A stretch of 64,000 bases of DNA from Crossaster papposus (GCA_037893245.1 JBAIAA010000025.1:1612001-1676000), one strand, 5' to 3'. Positions 23,028-34,061 are shown, counted from the stretch's first letter. The notes: generated by a model not told the origin, from the sequence alone. Translations and numbers: made by a program.

Positions 23028-24250
23028 TATGTGGTGAAGCACCACATCATTACGGGTGATGCGAGACCTATCAATGAGAGGCCCCGGCGCCATCCCCTGT
23101 GTAACCAGGAGGAAATAATGAGACAGGTTGGAGATTTGCAGAAACGAGGGGTTATCGAGCCATCCGATAGTCCCTGGCAAATGTAGTGCTAGTCTGAAAG
23201 AAGGACGACACTAAGCGATTTTGTGTCGACTACCGAGGTCCGAATAGGGTAACAATCAAAGATGCTTACCCTGTCCCTCGTATCGACGAGACATTAGATG
23301 CGTTGGAGTGGTTTTCCTCTCTAGGTTTAGCCTCCGGGTTTAGGCAGGTCGCCCTCGATGAGGACGCCAGCCAGAAATCAACCGTTTTGGCCTTTGCAAC
23401 GCCTCTGCAACGTTCGAAAAATTGATGGAGAAGGTGATGGCAGGTCTTCAGTGGGACATCCTGCTGATATACCTGGATGATGTCATTGTGTTTGGCAAGA
23501 CCGTGAGGGAGGAGATTTAGTGACTGCGAGTCGTTATCTCCAGGTTAAGCGAACTGGTTTGAAGTTGAAGCCTATAGGTGTTCTTGTTTCAGAGATCAGT
23601 TGGTTATTTGGGATATATTGTGTCGTCTGAAGGTGTGCCTATCGATTTTGAAAAGGTTCGGGCTGTGGCCGATTGGCCAACACCTAAGTGTGTAAAGGAA
23701 GTTCGAAGCTTTTTAGCCCTCGCTTCCTATTATCGAAAGTTTATCAGGGGATTTGCCGAGGTGGCGTCGCCTCTGCATGCGCTGACTGAAAAGTCACGAA
23801 AGTTCCTCTGGTCAGATGCTTGCCAGCAAGCGTTTGAGGAAATGAAACAGAGGCTGCAAACATCACCTATGTTGGCTTATCCCATCCCAGGCAGTGACTA
23901 CATCTTAGATACAGATGCTAGTAGAATGGAATTTGGGCAGTTTTGTCCCAGATCCATGATGTGGAGGAGAAGGTCCTCGCCTTTGCGAGCCGTAAACTCA
24001 GCGATGCAGAGAGAAACTATTGTGTTACTCGGAGGGAACTCCTGGCGGTAGTTGTCTACCTTAAGAAGTATAGAAAGTACCTGTATGGTCAAAAGGTGCT
24101 GCTCTGAACCGATCATGCTGCTCTTAGGTGGTTGCTTAATTTTAAGGACCCTGAGGGTCAGCTTGCAAGGTGGTTGGAAGTATTCAGCGGGTACTATGTG
24201 ACCATTCAACACAGGCCTGGGCGTAAGCATGGAAATGCTGATGGGTTGTC
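23028..24250 (+). pseudogene. Ty3-type reverse transcriptase-RNase H, broken
   Basis: The RT core runs across frames. It shows the GDARPI linker, a VDYRGPNRVTIKDAYPVPRI-type palm entry near 23224-23285, and ALDEDASQKSTVLAFATP. The catalytic box is LLIYLDDVIVFG at about 23462-23498. The 157-codon frame at 23578 gives the thumb (YLGYIVSSEGVPIDFEKVRA, VRSFLALASYYRKFI) and the RNase H start (AYPIPGSDYILDTDAS). RNase H continues in another frame to about 24250. The RT YLDD box survives, but several frameshifts and stops, including one just after the box, inactivate the gene. Confidence 0.78.
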
Positions 24251-24471
24251 CCGGAAGGCCTGCTAGCAATGTGGCCGTGCTGACGCTGATGGAGCGCCAG
24301 GGACCGTTGAGGCATCGAGTGATGCCAAAGAGACCAAAACCGATGAGGTTGGTGAGGGTTACCATGAGGTTGACTCTGAGATGCCGATTTCTGAGGCAAG
24401 GGTGTGCCCAACCACACTTGCATAGAGATGGGGTCAGAGAGGCTCAACTTGGTGATCCAAATATCGGTTAG

Positions 24472-24800
24472 ATGATTAGGACAAAAGAGGAGTCGGGCAG
24501 TCGTCCCAGTTTGGAGACTGTGTCAGCCGCTTCCTTGGTGCTCAAGACCCTCTGGTCCTTATTGGATCAGCTAGAGGTGCGTGACGGTGTCCTGTATAGA
24601 ACTTGGGAATTCGATGATGGGAAGTCCGTGCGGTTGCGACTGGTACTTCCAGACAAATTGAAAAAGGTTGTACAACAGGATCTACATGGTGGTCGGACTA
24701 GTGGCCACCTAGGTGTCACGAAGACTTTGGCCAAAGTTAAGTTGCGGTATTATTGGCCAGGAAAGACCGCGGATGTGAGGTCGTTCATTAGGAGAAGTGG
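24472..24800 (+). pseudogene. Integrase zinc-binding domain fragment
   Basis: The frame includes VRDGVLYRTWEF, LVLPDKLKKVVQQDLHGG and GHLGVTKTLAKVKLRYYWPG, the HH half of the H2C2 domain that starts Ty3-type integrases. Sequence similarity ends at about 24790, before the two cysteines. No DDE catalytic core is found before the 3' LTR, so the element cannot supply its own integrase. An AATAATGTAGA / TCTACATTATT hairpin lies downstream at 24888-24916. Confidence 0.72.
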
Positions 24801-25102
24801 GAGAAGGGAATCTCCTGCCAAAAGGAGAGTTTCCCCGCTCCAACAGTATTTAGTGGGCGAGCCTGGGGACTGTGGACTTACTGGGGCCAATAATGTAGAG
24901 TTTAATTCTACATTATTGTATAAATTACGTGTGAGTATAGGTAAACCTCACGTGTACAGGACTTGAAGTAAACCTCACACGGTTTTATTGGAAAAATTAG
25001 GTTAACTTTATCATTATCATTGTATAGAGATGTTTTCCCCTGTTTCTTATTTTGTTTATTAAGTTTTTTAGTCCGAGACGGACTAAGCTTAGCTGGGGCC
25101 TG

Positions 25103-26459
25103 TGTGGCGAAACAGGTTACAGGTATACGCCGACTTGTAATGAAGTCTAGTTTGTTAATAATTAATGCGCTCGGTCACTGCGACCAATCAGCAGCGCGTA
25201 TTGCACCCGCCCTAGGGCCTGCAGAAATGTGGTTGTTTTTGGCCTGATTTTAGTAGTCCAGAAGACACTGCGTCTGTGCAGAAAGTCATCAATTGAGTTC
25301 GTGAGTCGCAATCTAAAGGTCTAGTGCTGAACTGACGGCAGAAGTCTGCACACCATTGATATCGGTAGGTGGAATTGTACTGGGGTATAACTAGTAAATA
25401 ATTATTGTGTCGAGATTGGTAATACAGCAAGTGGGAGTAAGATTCGTAATCCGGGGTTTTGTTGGCTAGTGGGACATTGATTTGTGTGGTTTGCCACTCG
25501 TTGTTACTGCGAGGCGATCCTGTAATCATTGAACTAGCTTGAGGGTTACCCAAACTTGTGCGAGGGTTACCAAACTCGTGAAGGATTACTGTTCCCTGTT
25601 CCGAGTTCTTGTGAGGGTTACCCAAACTTGTGCGAGGGGTACCCTGACTCGTGAAAGGTTACCTAGGCTGAGCTCACTTAAGGGTTTCCCAAGGTTGTGT
25701 GAGGGTTATAGTGTTAAGTACCCCGAAGTACAATTCACGTGACCACGTTGGAATTATTGGTGCATAGTTAATCAGCCTACCCCGTTGTTAATTACTCTGC
25801 TTATTCTGTGGTTATTGATATTGTCACATAAGGATAAGGATTATAATTGTATTAACTGTTAGAGGTGTGAGGGTTATCACACGTGAGGGTTATCACACGT
25901 GAGGGTTATCAGCAGTGAGGGTTATCACCCTGTGAGGATTATATTGTATAAGCCCCGTGAGGATAATATTGTATAAGCACAGTGAACATTATCACAAGTT
26001 ATACGTTTATTTAAGTGGTGCAGTTGACCACTAAGGTTTATTAGTATAATTTAGTTTAGCACGTGGTGCAGTTGACCACGAGAGGGTTATTACCAGCGAG
26101 GGTTATCACCCATGAGGATCATTGTATTTAAGTATTATAATTGAAGCTTGGATTAAAGAGAATAAGACCAATTATTGATCTTCTTTGGAATACTTGTCAC
26201 TGTGAGGTTTATTTGCATTGTGAGGTTTATTAATTAGTGTTCTGTTATATTACATAAAGTTAATCACTCAATCATAAAACGGTGGTATATTTCCACCAAA
26301 CGACCCGCCCCTAGGTTAAGCCCGCCGTTCGTTAGTTGTCCCCCCTTGCGTCTGGATAGCTGCTCATCCTTGCGCGAGACTATAATTAATATATTTGTCG
26401 GATAGGAGTTGGTTGGAGCCCTGGGATAATAAGACCAGTCCCCATCAAGGTCCGCCACA
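25103..26459 (+). repeat. 3' LTR, uninterrupted
   Basis: About 1.36 kb from TGTGGCGAAACAGG to CCGCCACA. It lacks both insertions of the 5' LTR and so shows their empty sites. It has two ~72-bp tandem units. Numerous differences from the 5' LTR show that the insertion is old. ATAA follows directly as the target duplication. Confidence 0.8.
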
Positions 26460-26507
26460 ATAAGAATTCATCTGTGTCCATTGTGTATTCACGACCGTGA
26501 CTGAACA

Positions 26508-26845
26508 ATGGGTTGGTATCTACTTCTACCATTGTTGGTTGTGTGTCTTCTAATATGTGTACCAGAAGCGCTGTCCTTCGGTGTTCTAAATACCCAAGAC
26601 AATGCTGCCATTCTAAAGGGTTAGAGGTGACATATCATCATACTCGGATCCCTTACTATTGTAACACCACGGCTACTTTCGAACTACAGCTTCTTAAGAC
26701 AGCAGGTGATATAAACCCCAATCCATGTCCTAAAAATGACACGGGTGAACCGCACTTGAGTACATTTTGTAGGCACCGTACGGCATATACCAGAGAAGAG
26801 ATGTTGGACATACATGTTAAGGCAACCTCACACGTTTTTTAACGG
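26508..26845 (+). mobile_element. LINE 5' ORF fragment with broken 2A-like motif
   Basis: An ATG at 26508 opens a 38-codon frame starting MGWYLLLPLLVVCLLICVPE, which looks like a signal peptide. A second frame (26513-26842) carries TTATFELQLLKTAGDINPNP and then CP. CR1/L2-type LINEs of marine invertebrates carry 2A-like ribosome-skipping motifs of the form D-x-x-x-NPGP near the start of an ORF. Here NPGP is NPCP, so skipping should be lost. CRHRTAYTREEMLDIH downstream also resembles LINE ORF starts. The fragment ends near 26845. No downstream endonuclease or RT follows. Confidence 0.6.
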
Positions 26846-27765
26846 ACGTCCACGAACGTCCACGGATGTTCTTTCTACGGCAGCGTTGCAGTGTTTTTTT
26901 GCAAAATCGTGAACACCCGGGAGATCATTTTTTGGTTACGTTAGTACAAAGGGTTCTTGGACTTGTTACGGCTGCGTAACGGGAACGTGACGGTAGCGTC
27001 ACGGTTCACCTCCCGATTTCCTACGGACCCTCGCGATTGCGTACCTGTTGCGTGCAGGTTCCTTTTGGAACCATACGGAGGAAATACGGTAGGATATCCC
27101 CGATTCACAGCGGTTTATTACGGTTTAGTACGGACTGCTACGGCTTCCGGAATCGCAGGGTTTGTATAGGTTCGCCTCAGGCACCGCAACGACACCGTAA
27201 CGGCACCGTAATGTATTGCAACAAATCACAAGGACCGTTGTGGCACCAGAACGCCGCCGTAAGAGATCGCAAGGAAACGTAAGGAAACGCAGTGTATTCA
27301 AAATAAATAGCAGTGTATCCGCAATGAGCCGTTAAGCTCCCGTAAGGAAATCACTGTACATTCTTGTGCAACGCTTCCGTAAGTAATTTGATTCAAAGAG
27401 TCAAAGCTTGATCCCTTTGACCATTTTGCGGTACGGCTACTTTGATAATAGAAGAATCTCAAGACGGCTGAAAATCTCAAACTGAGCCACGTTTCTGGGT
27501 CTTTTGAGCTCTTTGGCCTTAAGTTTGTTCTGTTTGTCCTTTAAGTTTCTTTGCTCTGCTTGTTGGTTTTGCAGGCTAACAGCGTTCATGCGTTTTGCAC
27601 GTACGTAAGACGGTCATTAGGCTTTTGGCCAATGAAAAGCTATGCTTTGCTGACTCCGCCCCAAGCTCCATCCCCATCCGACCGTCGACGTCTATAGAAT
27701 TTCACAACGAGTTCGGTAGCCGATTGTTCAATTTCTTTTCACTTGTGGATTAGCAACAATGTAGA
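26846..27765. other. No gene seen; ACGG/CGTAACGG-rich DNA
   Basis: The stretch at 26840-27300 is built of degenerate ACGG, CGTAAC and CACGGT motifs resembling the interior of a non-autonomous DNA transposon. The sequence before it, AAGGCAACCTCACACGTTTT at 26820, looks like a terminus, but no mirrored end was found. The remainder to 27765 is unremarkable. Confidence 0.35.
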
Positions 27766-28521
27766 TTAAAGGGAAACTCCACCCATAGTTTATAATTGCA
27801 TAATGTTAAAGAGTATGATTGCCATTGTGACTTGATTTTTATTTCATTTTTATCGATTTCGGTAATCATATAAAACATAGATTTTCTCGCACTGCGCTTA
27901 CCGTCATGCGAGCCGCCATTTTGTTCTGGTTTATCCGTACATCCGAGATATTGTGACGTAGAGTCTGCACCTTCAGTACTCGAAGCCCGATCGATAGCGG
28001 CCCTGCACGCGCAATGAATGCAAGGAAACCCTTTTGTGTACGGCATAGTGTATACACAATGTGTACTGTGCATGTGAAAGTAGGCTCAAAATCATACGGA
28101 GAAGGACCTGATGCCATAATTACTAGCTCACAGATTTTATATTCTTCTCAGAAAATACAAAAAATAAACTATAGTTTGTGGCGCGTCAAGTCGATATTCT
28201 GCACAGTAATGTAATACATGTACTCGCAATAGTCGGGCGCCGTACAACATACGTCTGCACAATGTAGTTGGCCGCGTCAAGGTGGGATACCAGTGCGAAC
28301 AACAGGCAATAAAGCGATGTGCATTGAGGTGCAGACACTACGTCATAATTTCCCGGGCGAGGCGGGAAATTTGAACAATATGGCCGCGCCATATAATATA
28401 ATAAGCGCGGATGTCGTTCTCGATAACAAATCAAAACAAATTCTCTGCGGAGTCAGTATGTTACCATAATATATTCTTTTAGACTAGGTAAAATATTATT
28501 GAGCCTGGAATTTCCCTTTAA
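27766..28521. mobile_element. 756-bp MITE with TTAA target duplication
   Basis: TTAAAGGGAAACTCCA at the left is mirrored by TGGAATTTCCCTTTAA at the right, with TTAA at both ends. The terminus AGGGAAA and the TTAA target fit Kolobok/piggyBac-type elements. The interior has GCCGCCATTTTG and CGCGCCATA-type motifs on opposite sides and no transposase frame. Confidence 0.8.
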
Positions 28522-29178
28522 TACCTGGCGTGTAATTTATTTGGATATATACATATATGTTTTTAATACAAAAAATTGCAAAATTTATTTTGGTGACTTT
28601 ACTTACAGTTCCTTACTTCAATAAAATGTTGTAAAGCATATATTTGACTGAATAATTATGAAAACATAGTAACGATCGAAATGGCTAAAAATCCTACCCT
28701 TAAGTTGCGCGCATTTTACCTTGTATCTGGATATCATCAAGTAGTCTTGCCAAACCTCAGTATTGATAAGCTTCAAATTCACCAAGTTGCACACTGGCAC
28801 AGTTACCATATTAAAACCTTATTAAAATCATATGAACAATGATAACATTGTAATATTTAGCCCAGCAAACAAAAATGGGAAAAATTTGGTGTAAAGTAAA
28901 AGACGTACCTAAAGGATTGTGAGTCTTTTCAAATTATACGTCGTCTATACAAATGTAAAGTAACCTGATTGTGAGTTTTTTCAAATGATACGTTGTGTAT
29001 GTATAGGAGAATACACGAGGCGCGAAGCGCCGATGGAATTGGTAAATTACGAATCCACACTTACAAGTGTATTCTCTGACTTAAACCATTGCGTCAAAAG
29101 AAGTATTGTTATTAACTACCCAGTTGAGTGGAGATGAAAAGGCATGCATGTATCGTGGCCATAGAAGTAATTTACATA
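28522..29178. other. AT-rich spacer with short repeats; no gene seen
   Basis: Contains GTAAAGTAAAAGACGTACC at 28891, which recurs at 35473, and a small GGCGCGAAGCGCC palindrome near 29020. ATTACGAATCCACAC near 29045 is found inverted near 35301. No coding potential was recognised. Confidence 0.45.
28891..28943 (+). repeat. Direct repeat, left copy (partner at 35473-35524)
   Basis: GTAAAGTAAAAGACGTACC, CTAAAGGATTGTGAG and TCTTTTCAAATTATACG recur with few changes at 35473. The pair encloses an inverted-repeat element and the DIRS-order element. It may be two copies of a small mobile repeat or the edge of a larger composite. Confidence 0.65.
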
Positions 29179-30503
29179 AGGCCAAATAACAAAAAAATAT
29201 GTTTAGCGTCACCGCCCGCTTCTTTTTTGGAGGCCGTTTTTTTTTTTTTTTTTTTTAAATGATACATTTTATTATATTTAAAAAAATTATAATGATAATA
29301 ACTAGAACTACGTCTGTTCGAGGAACAGAACATAGGGCTTTTTCGAATTTTTTTTTTCTTTTTCCGTAAAATCCATTCAAAAGGAATTTTAAACAGATTA
29401 AAAGTAATCAAAACGAATGTAGGTTATTTAAACAGATTAAAGGTAATTTAAAGTGATTAAAACGATGACGTCACACATTTGTAAACTTTTGGTGACTTAC
29501 CTAACCAACCCAATACAAAAAGTCTTTTCATTCCAACTTCCGGTCTGGTGACGTCATAATTGTTTTCTCCTCGTCAAATTGTTTCTAGCATGAAGTTATT
29601 GCATGTATATACATCAATTATAAAGTAATATTAGCAAACTTCGCCACACACATCAACTGAATATTAATTTTGAACCTGGTAAATTGTTGAAAGTACATCT
29701 AGCCAGACACTAACATCGTTGAAAGTAAGTTCATATCATTTTTCACTTTCAAATTATAAGGCACTTCCGGTTTGGACCGGAAGGAAGGGTCACGTGATTT
29801 AACGCATACGAGATAAAATGAAGATCCTGGATTATCCTATCAATTGCCACAAACTTCAAGTCCTGGTCTTTTGCGGGTGATTTGTTATTGATTTTCAAAG
29901 ATAAAATAAATTACACCTTTAATATGACGTTGCGTGACCCCTGATGACGTCATCATGATGTCTGTGTGCTAGGCACGAGCTCACTATAGGGTCTTCACTT
30001 GGGTACAGTTTTGTTTGGATACGACTTTGTTTTCTGTGAAAAGTGCTTGTACGAAAGAACGTGTACAAAGTCTATGGCATTTTGGTCCCAAAAAGAAAAG
30101 AAAACGAAAAAGAAAAAGTAAAATCAAAATCAAAATCAAAACAAAAACAAAGGCTTTTTTCGCAAAATTGCGAAAAAGCCAATTAAAAAAGCTACTACAA
30201 TTTTAAGATCGACTTTAGCATCACTGTCTACATGCTGTGAAAATATATTTTTTTCTAATGGGAAGGCTGGGGTGTGACGTATATGGTGCATACATGATCG
30301 ACCCACATGAATTTTGATTTTTAATCGTGGGTGAGACATGTTTTAATTTCAAATAGAAAGATAGGGCGTTTTATGTTCACTACATGACCCGCATTAGAAT
30401 GTGTCGAGCGGCCATTTAAAAAAGAAAAAGAAAAGAAAAAGGGCCTCCTCCTTCCTCCTAAACAAAATCTTGACGCTAAACATGTTTTTTTTTTATTTGG
30501 CCT
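29179..30503. mobile_element. 1.3 kb inverted-repeat element
   Basis: The left end AGGCCAAATAACAAAAAAAT, then ATGTTTAGCGTCA, is mirrored by TGACGCTAAACATG and TTTTATTTGGCCT on the right. T-rich and purine-rich stretches (29228-29260 and 30418-30440) follow inside each terminus. The lysine-rich frame at 30015-30206 is low-complexity and not a transposase. It is a non-autonomous DNA element directly 5' of the DIRS-order element. Confidence 0.7.
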
Positions 30504-30667
30504 AAAGGGAGGTTCTCGGGGCTCTTACGTAATCAAGCTCTGGATTAGAGTTGAGGAAATGAATAAATGATATTTCGTTCGGTTGAACCGGGTGAAATAG
30601 AACGAAATCAAGTTCTCAATTGGAATATCACTCCGCTAGGCGGAGGTGAAAAGGAGTTAGTAGGTGG

Positions 30668-30675
30668 TATAAATA
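30668..30675 (+). promoter_or_regulatory. Possible TATA box of the DIRS-order element
   Basis: TATAAATA lies about 100 bp before the gag ATG at 30770, in a GC-mixed leader. Position and match are reasonable for an internal promoter, but there is no direct evidence of use. Confidence 0.45.
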
Positions 30676-30769
30676 GAGAGGGACAAAAGGTTGGCTCCAT
30701 CTGCGCATCGACAGGCAACGAGCTCACATACTAATTTACTAAGCATACATACTGATATCACCATACACA

Positions 30770-31508
30770 ATGAACGGGCAGTCAAGCCGAGAGCAAGCGG
30801 CAACGCCCAACCAGCTTTTGCATGCATTCCAAACAACTACTGCAGAATTTAAAAAGACGTTCAAGGAGTCTTGTGCTGCGCTGAAGAATGAGCTAGCACA
30901 ACAGCAGACAGAAACAGCACAAGCACTTAGCCAAGAATTAAAGGCAAACACGAACAAAAAATGGAAGAAAGAAGGCAACAGGAGACAGTTCCAGTTCAAT
31001 TCCGAGGTCCTGGACAGCCTAAACAAGGCAGTAGAAGCGACCAAATCGGGAAATCTATTTTCGTGCGCCTCGCAATTGGAAGAGGCCATCAAGAAAATGA
31101 CTACACGCCAGAAACTTATTCGCTTGGCAGATAACAGCGAAGGAGGCTGGCAGACAGTCATGGAGTACGAGACCAACGAACTGGCTTCTGACTCCGAAGA
31201 TGAGAAAAGGGTCAATCGAGCAGAGGCCAGGGCAATCAAGAAACTCAAACGTCCAAGAATCGGACGTGGAATTAAGCAGCCGTTTCCGCCCATACAACAG
31301 CTTCAATTTTCGTCCCTCATACGGATACAGCAACACAGCTAACCAACGTTCCTTTCGACCAAGACAAGAATCAAAAACAAGCTCCTGCTTTGCTTGCGGG
31401 ATCAGTGGCCACTGGATGAGAGAATGCCCACTCGTCCAACCAGGAAGGAGCTCCGCCCCCTCCACAGCAACCTTCATCACTTCGGCAAGAGATGCCAGAG
31501 CCACCTAG
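30770..31508 (+). CDS. DIRS-order gag-like protein with one frame change
   Basis: The ATG at 30770 opens a charged, helical, coiled-coil-like protein. FKKTFKESCAALKNELAQQ and FQFNSEVLDSLNKAVEATK come first, and NELASDSEDEK follows near residue 142. The frame then shifts by one base near 31275-31300. The other frame (to 31508) carries an R-F-P-rich segment and CFACGISGHWMRECP, a CX2CX4HX4C zinc knuckle near 31385-31430. Known gags of this order have this helix-acidic-knuckle layout. The shift may be a mutation or sequencing error; I see no slippery heptamer. The end overlaps the RT frame by 17 bases. Confidence 0.75.
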
Positions 31509-33521
31509 AGTGGAGGCGACCTCCCACAAGAGTCAGAGTAGAACAGCCGACACATTTCAAGATAAGTATATGGAGGAAGCCATTAATAATTATGAATGGG
31601 AACAAGGAGATAAAGGTCAGGCTATCAAAGGGAATTTAAGACGACATAAACAATATTGGCATGAACATTGTACAAACGAATTTATCCTGAATACTATTGA
31701 TCATGGTTATAAAATTCCGTTCCATTCTTGGCCAGAGAAATCTTACACGAGCAATAATAGATCTGCAATAAGAAATACATCCTTCGTTTCAGAATCTATT
31801 TTAAAACTAATAGAAGAAGGGCGCATCCTAGAGTGTACCTCAAACCCAAAGGTTGTTAATCCACTGTCGGTATCTATTCAAGCAAGTGGCAAGAAAAGGC
31901 TCATCCTAGACCTAAGGAAAGTTAATTTTCACATATGGAAAGAGAAGGTCAAATATGAAGATCTTAAAACGGCAAGTTTGTATTTAAGAAAAGGAAAATT
32001 TATGTTCTCTTTTGATTTAAAGAGTGGATACCATCATATTGAGATTTTTCGAGAACACACAGAGTATCTAGGGTTTGCATGGACCTTCAGCTCCCACATA
32101 AGGTATTTTAAGTTTCTGGTACTACCATTCGGCCTTAGTTCCGCATCGTACCTGTTCACAAAGATCATGAAAGTGTTTGTCAAAAAATGGCGTGCAGAAG
32201 GGAAAGAAATTGTCCTTTACTTGGACGACGGGCTATAGGAGTTGGAAATTCAATGTCAGAAACCAAAGCACATTCTCGGGCTGTTCATAAAGATCTGATT
32301 CAGGCAGGTTTCATACTAAATGACAAAAAATCTCATTGGGATCCCAAACAAACATGTCAGTGGTTAGGATTTGTATTAGATACAGAGAAAGGAGTGATCT
32401 CCCCGGTGCATTCTAAATTACTGCGTATCAAAGATGATGCAAACAAAGCTATGAATAATAGGAATGTACATGTTAGATCCTTGGCAAGCATAGTTGGTCA
32501 AATTATAGCGATGACCCCATCGATGGGTAATGTGACAAGACTAATGACGAGAGCTATGCTATCCAATGTTCAGTCAGCTCCCTCCTGGCATCATACAGTA
32601 CATCTTACAACAGAGGCAAAGAGAGAACTAGAATTTTGGATTAAGAATATCAACGGGCTAAAACCAGTGCCTATGAAACCTGATTTCACATATCAGAAAG
32701 TGGTTTATTCCGATGCAAGTGGTGTAGGAGCAGGGGGATACGTAGTACAGGTTAACGGTGCAGTTGCACACGGCAATTGGGATGAGTGCGAACAATCACG
32801 AAGTTCCACATGGCGAGAATTGAAAGCAGTTGAAATCGTACTGAAAAGCTTCCTCCCATTGCTCTCTGGCACAAGTGTCAAATGGTTCACAGATAGTCAG
32901 AATGTAGTCAGTATCATAGAAGTAGGTAGTGGAAAACGAGAATTACACCAATTAGCATATTCCATATATTCCACATGTGTAGAAAGATGTATCAATCTTA
33001 AAGTGGATTGGATTCCCAGATCACTTAATGATAAAGCTGATAGCTTAAGCCGATTGGTTGACTATGACGACTGGTCACTTAATGATTCGTTATTTCATAA
33101 GTTCGATGCATTATGGGGACCTCACACAGTTGACAGGTTTGCAAATTATTACAACAGGAAAATAACCAGATACAACTCGAGGTTTTGGAACCCTGGGGCC
33201 GAAGCGGTTGACGCGTTTACAGAATCTTGGACCAACGAAAATAATTGGCTAGTTCCTCCAATAAGCTTGATAGCAAAGGTGATCCTACATCTAAAAGCAA
33301 ACAAAGCTATAGGTACCCTAGTAGTCCCGCATTGGCCATCTTCACCATTTTGGACACTGATTACAGATTCACGTTCAGGTCAATACGTTCCTCAAGTAAT
33401 CGCATCGAGACAATTCTCGGCCTCCCCCAGATCATTCGTTGTAGGTAAAAGCAATCACACATTGTTCAAGGAAGAATCACCTAGGTTCCAAATGCTTGCA
33501 CTGAGACTTTCCTTTATTTGA
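31492..33521 (+). CDS. DIRS-order reverse transcriptase-RNase H, one frame change
   Basis: Frame 1 (31492-32238) carries the RT palm: KRLILDLRKVN, FSFDLKSGYHHIEI, the LPFGLSSASYLFTK turn and the catalytic VLYLDDG. It stops right after YLDDGL. The other frame, open from 32187, continues with RT and thumb segments, then RNase H (VVYSDASGVGAGGYV, STWRELKAVEIVL, WFTDSQNVVS). After these comes a block WGPHTVDRFANYYNRK, NSRFWNPGAEAVDAF, NNWLVPPISLI and GTLVVPHWPSSPFW. That last block is typical of Ngaro-type members; in DIRS1-type elements a Dam-like methyltransferase sits there. A single ~1-base shift near 32235 separates the two parts. Confidence 0.85.
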
Positions 33522-33624
33522 CAAAATAATGTGAAGTTACACCTGAGGATAACAAATTGAGTTTAATCATTATAAGTGTCAGCAGATAGTGATCGGTATA
33601 AGGAGGGCGGTTGTTGGGTGTCGG

Positions 33625-34030
33625 GGCTGGCGAGCCATGGTAATATGAGGTAGAAATTGAGTTATTACAATAACAGGCTGCCGAGTCGTGATAATACGAG
33701 GAATAAATGGAATTATTATATTAAAACAGGCTGCCGAGTCGTGATAATACGAGGAAGGAAGAGTTATTTTATTAAAACAGGCTGCCGAGTCATGATAATA
33801 CGAGGAAGGAATTGAGTTACTATATGAAAACAGGCTGCCGAGTCGTGATAATACGAGGAATAAATGGAGTTATACATTGTCATATATTGGAAGTAGGCTG
33901 CCGAGCTGTAATAATACGAGGACAAATTGAGTTATAATTAAGAGTATGCCGAGCTTTGATAATACGAGGCAAACAAATTACATAATGTTATATAATGAGC
34001 AGGCTGCCGAGCCCAGATAATACGAGGACG
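33625..34030 (+). repeat. Minisatellite between RT-RNase H and recombinase
   Basis: About eight units contain GGCTGCCGAGTCGTGATAAT followed by ACGAGG, separated by AT-rich spacers of 20-35 bp (for example near 33681, 33731, 33780, 33831, 33897, 33946 and 34001). The core is conserved (CTGCCGAG, ATAATACGAGG) while spacers vary in length. It lies exactly in the gap between the two coding parts. CRISPR is excluded by the eukaryotic, retroelement context. Confidence 0.85.
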
Positions 34031-34061
34031 GGATAGTGATGGAGAGGAAGCAATATCTGGG

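Larger units (their letters stand above)
20847..23224 (+). repeat. Tandem duplication, copy B
   Basis: Second copy of the gag-protease-RT start block. Unlike copy A, it runs on into the rest of pol. It keeps slightly more open frame in gag (21120-21473 and 21621-21887). Confidence 0.85.
13014..26459 (+). mobile_element. Degenerate Ty3-type LTR retrotransposon with nested insertions
   Basis: The element is bounded by long LTRs (13014-17549 with insertions, and 25103-26459) starting TGTGG and ending CCACA. It is flanked by a 4-bp direct repeat ATAA (13010-13013 and 26460-26463). A tRNA-Leu-type primer site follows the 5' LTR. In order inside are gag with a zinc knuckle, an aspartic protease, reverse transcriptase, RNase H and the start of integrase, all riddled with stops. 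The gag-protease-RT start block is present twice in tandem. The integrase catalytic core is missing. Inverted-repeat transposons sit in the 5' LTR and in each copy of the duplicated block. The ~13.4 kb size is mostly insertions and duplication. Confidence 0.82.

Noticed and set aside
26957..27282. Open frames in the ACGG-rich stretch
   Set aside because: Overlapping frames made of repeated CGG/TAC words, typical of transposon interior, not protein.
30015..30206. Lysine-rich 63-codon frame
   Set aside because: Low-complexity AAAAG/AAAATC repeats near the terminus of an inverted-repeat element, not a protein.
32187..32238. Programmed ribosomal frameshift at the RT active site of the first DIRS-order element
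   Set aside because: The shift falls directly after the YLDDG box in the middle of the RT fold, and no slippery heptamer or obvious pseudoknot was found; mutation or sequencing error is simpler.
33625..34030. Regularly spaced repeats resembling a CRISPR array
   Set aside because: Spacers are AT-rich and related to each other, spacing is uneven, and the array lies between two retroelement ORFs in eukaryotic DNA with no cas-like gene.
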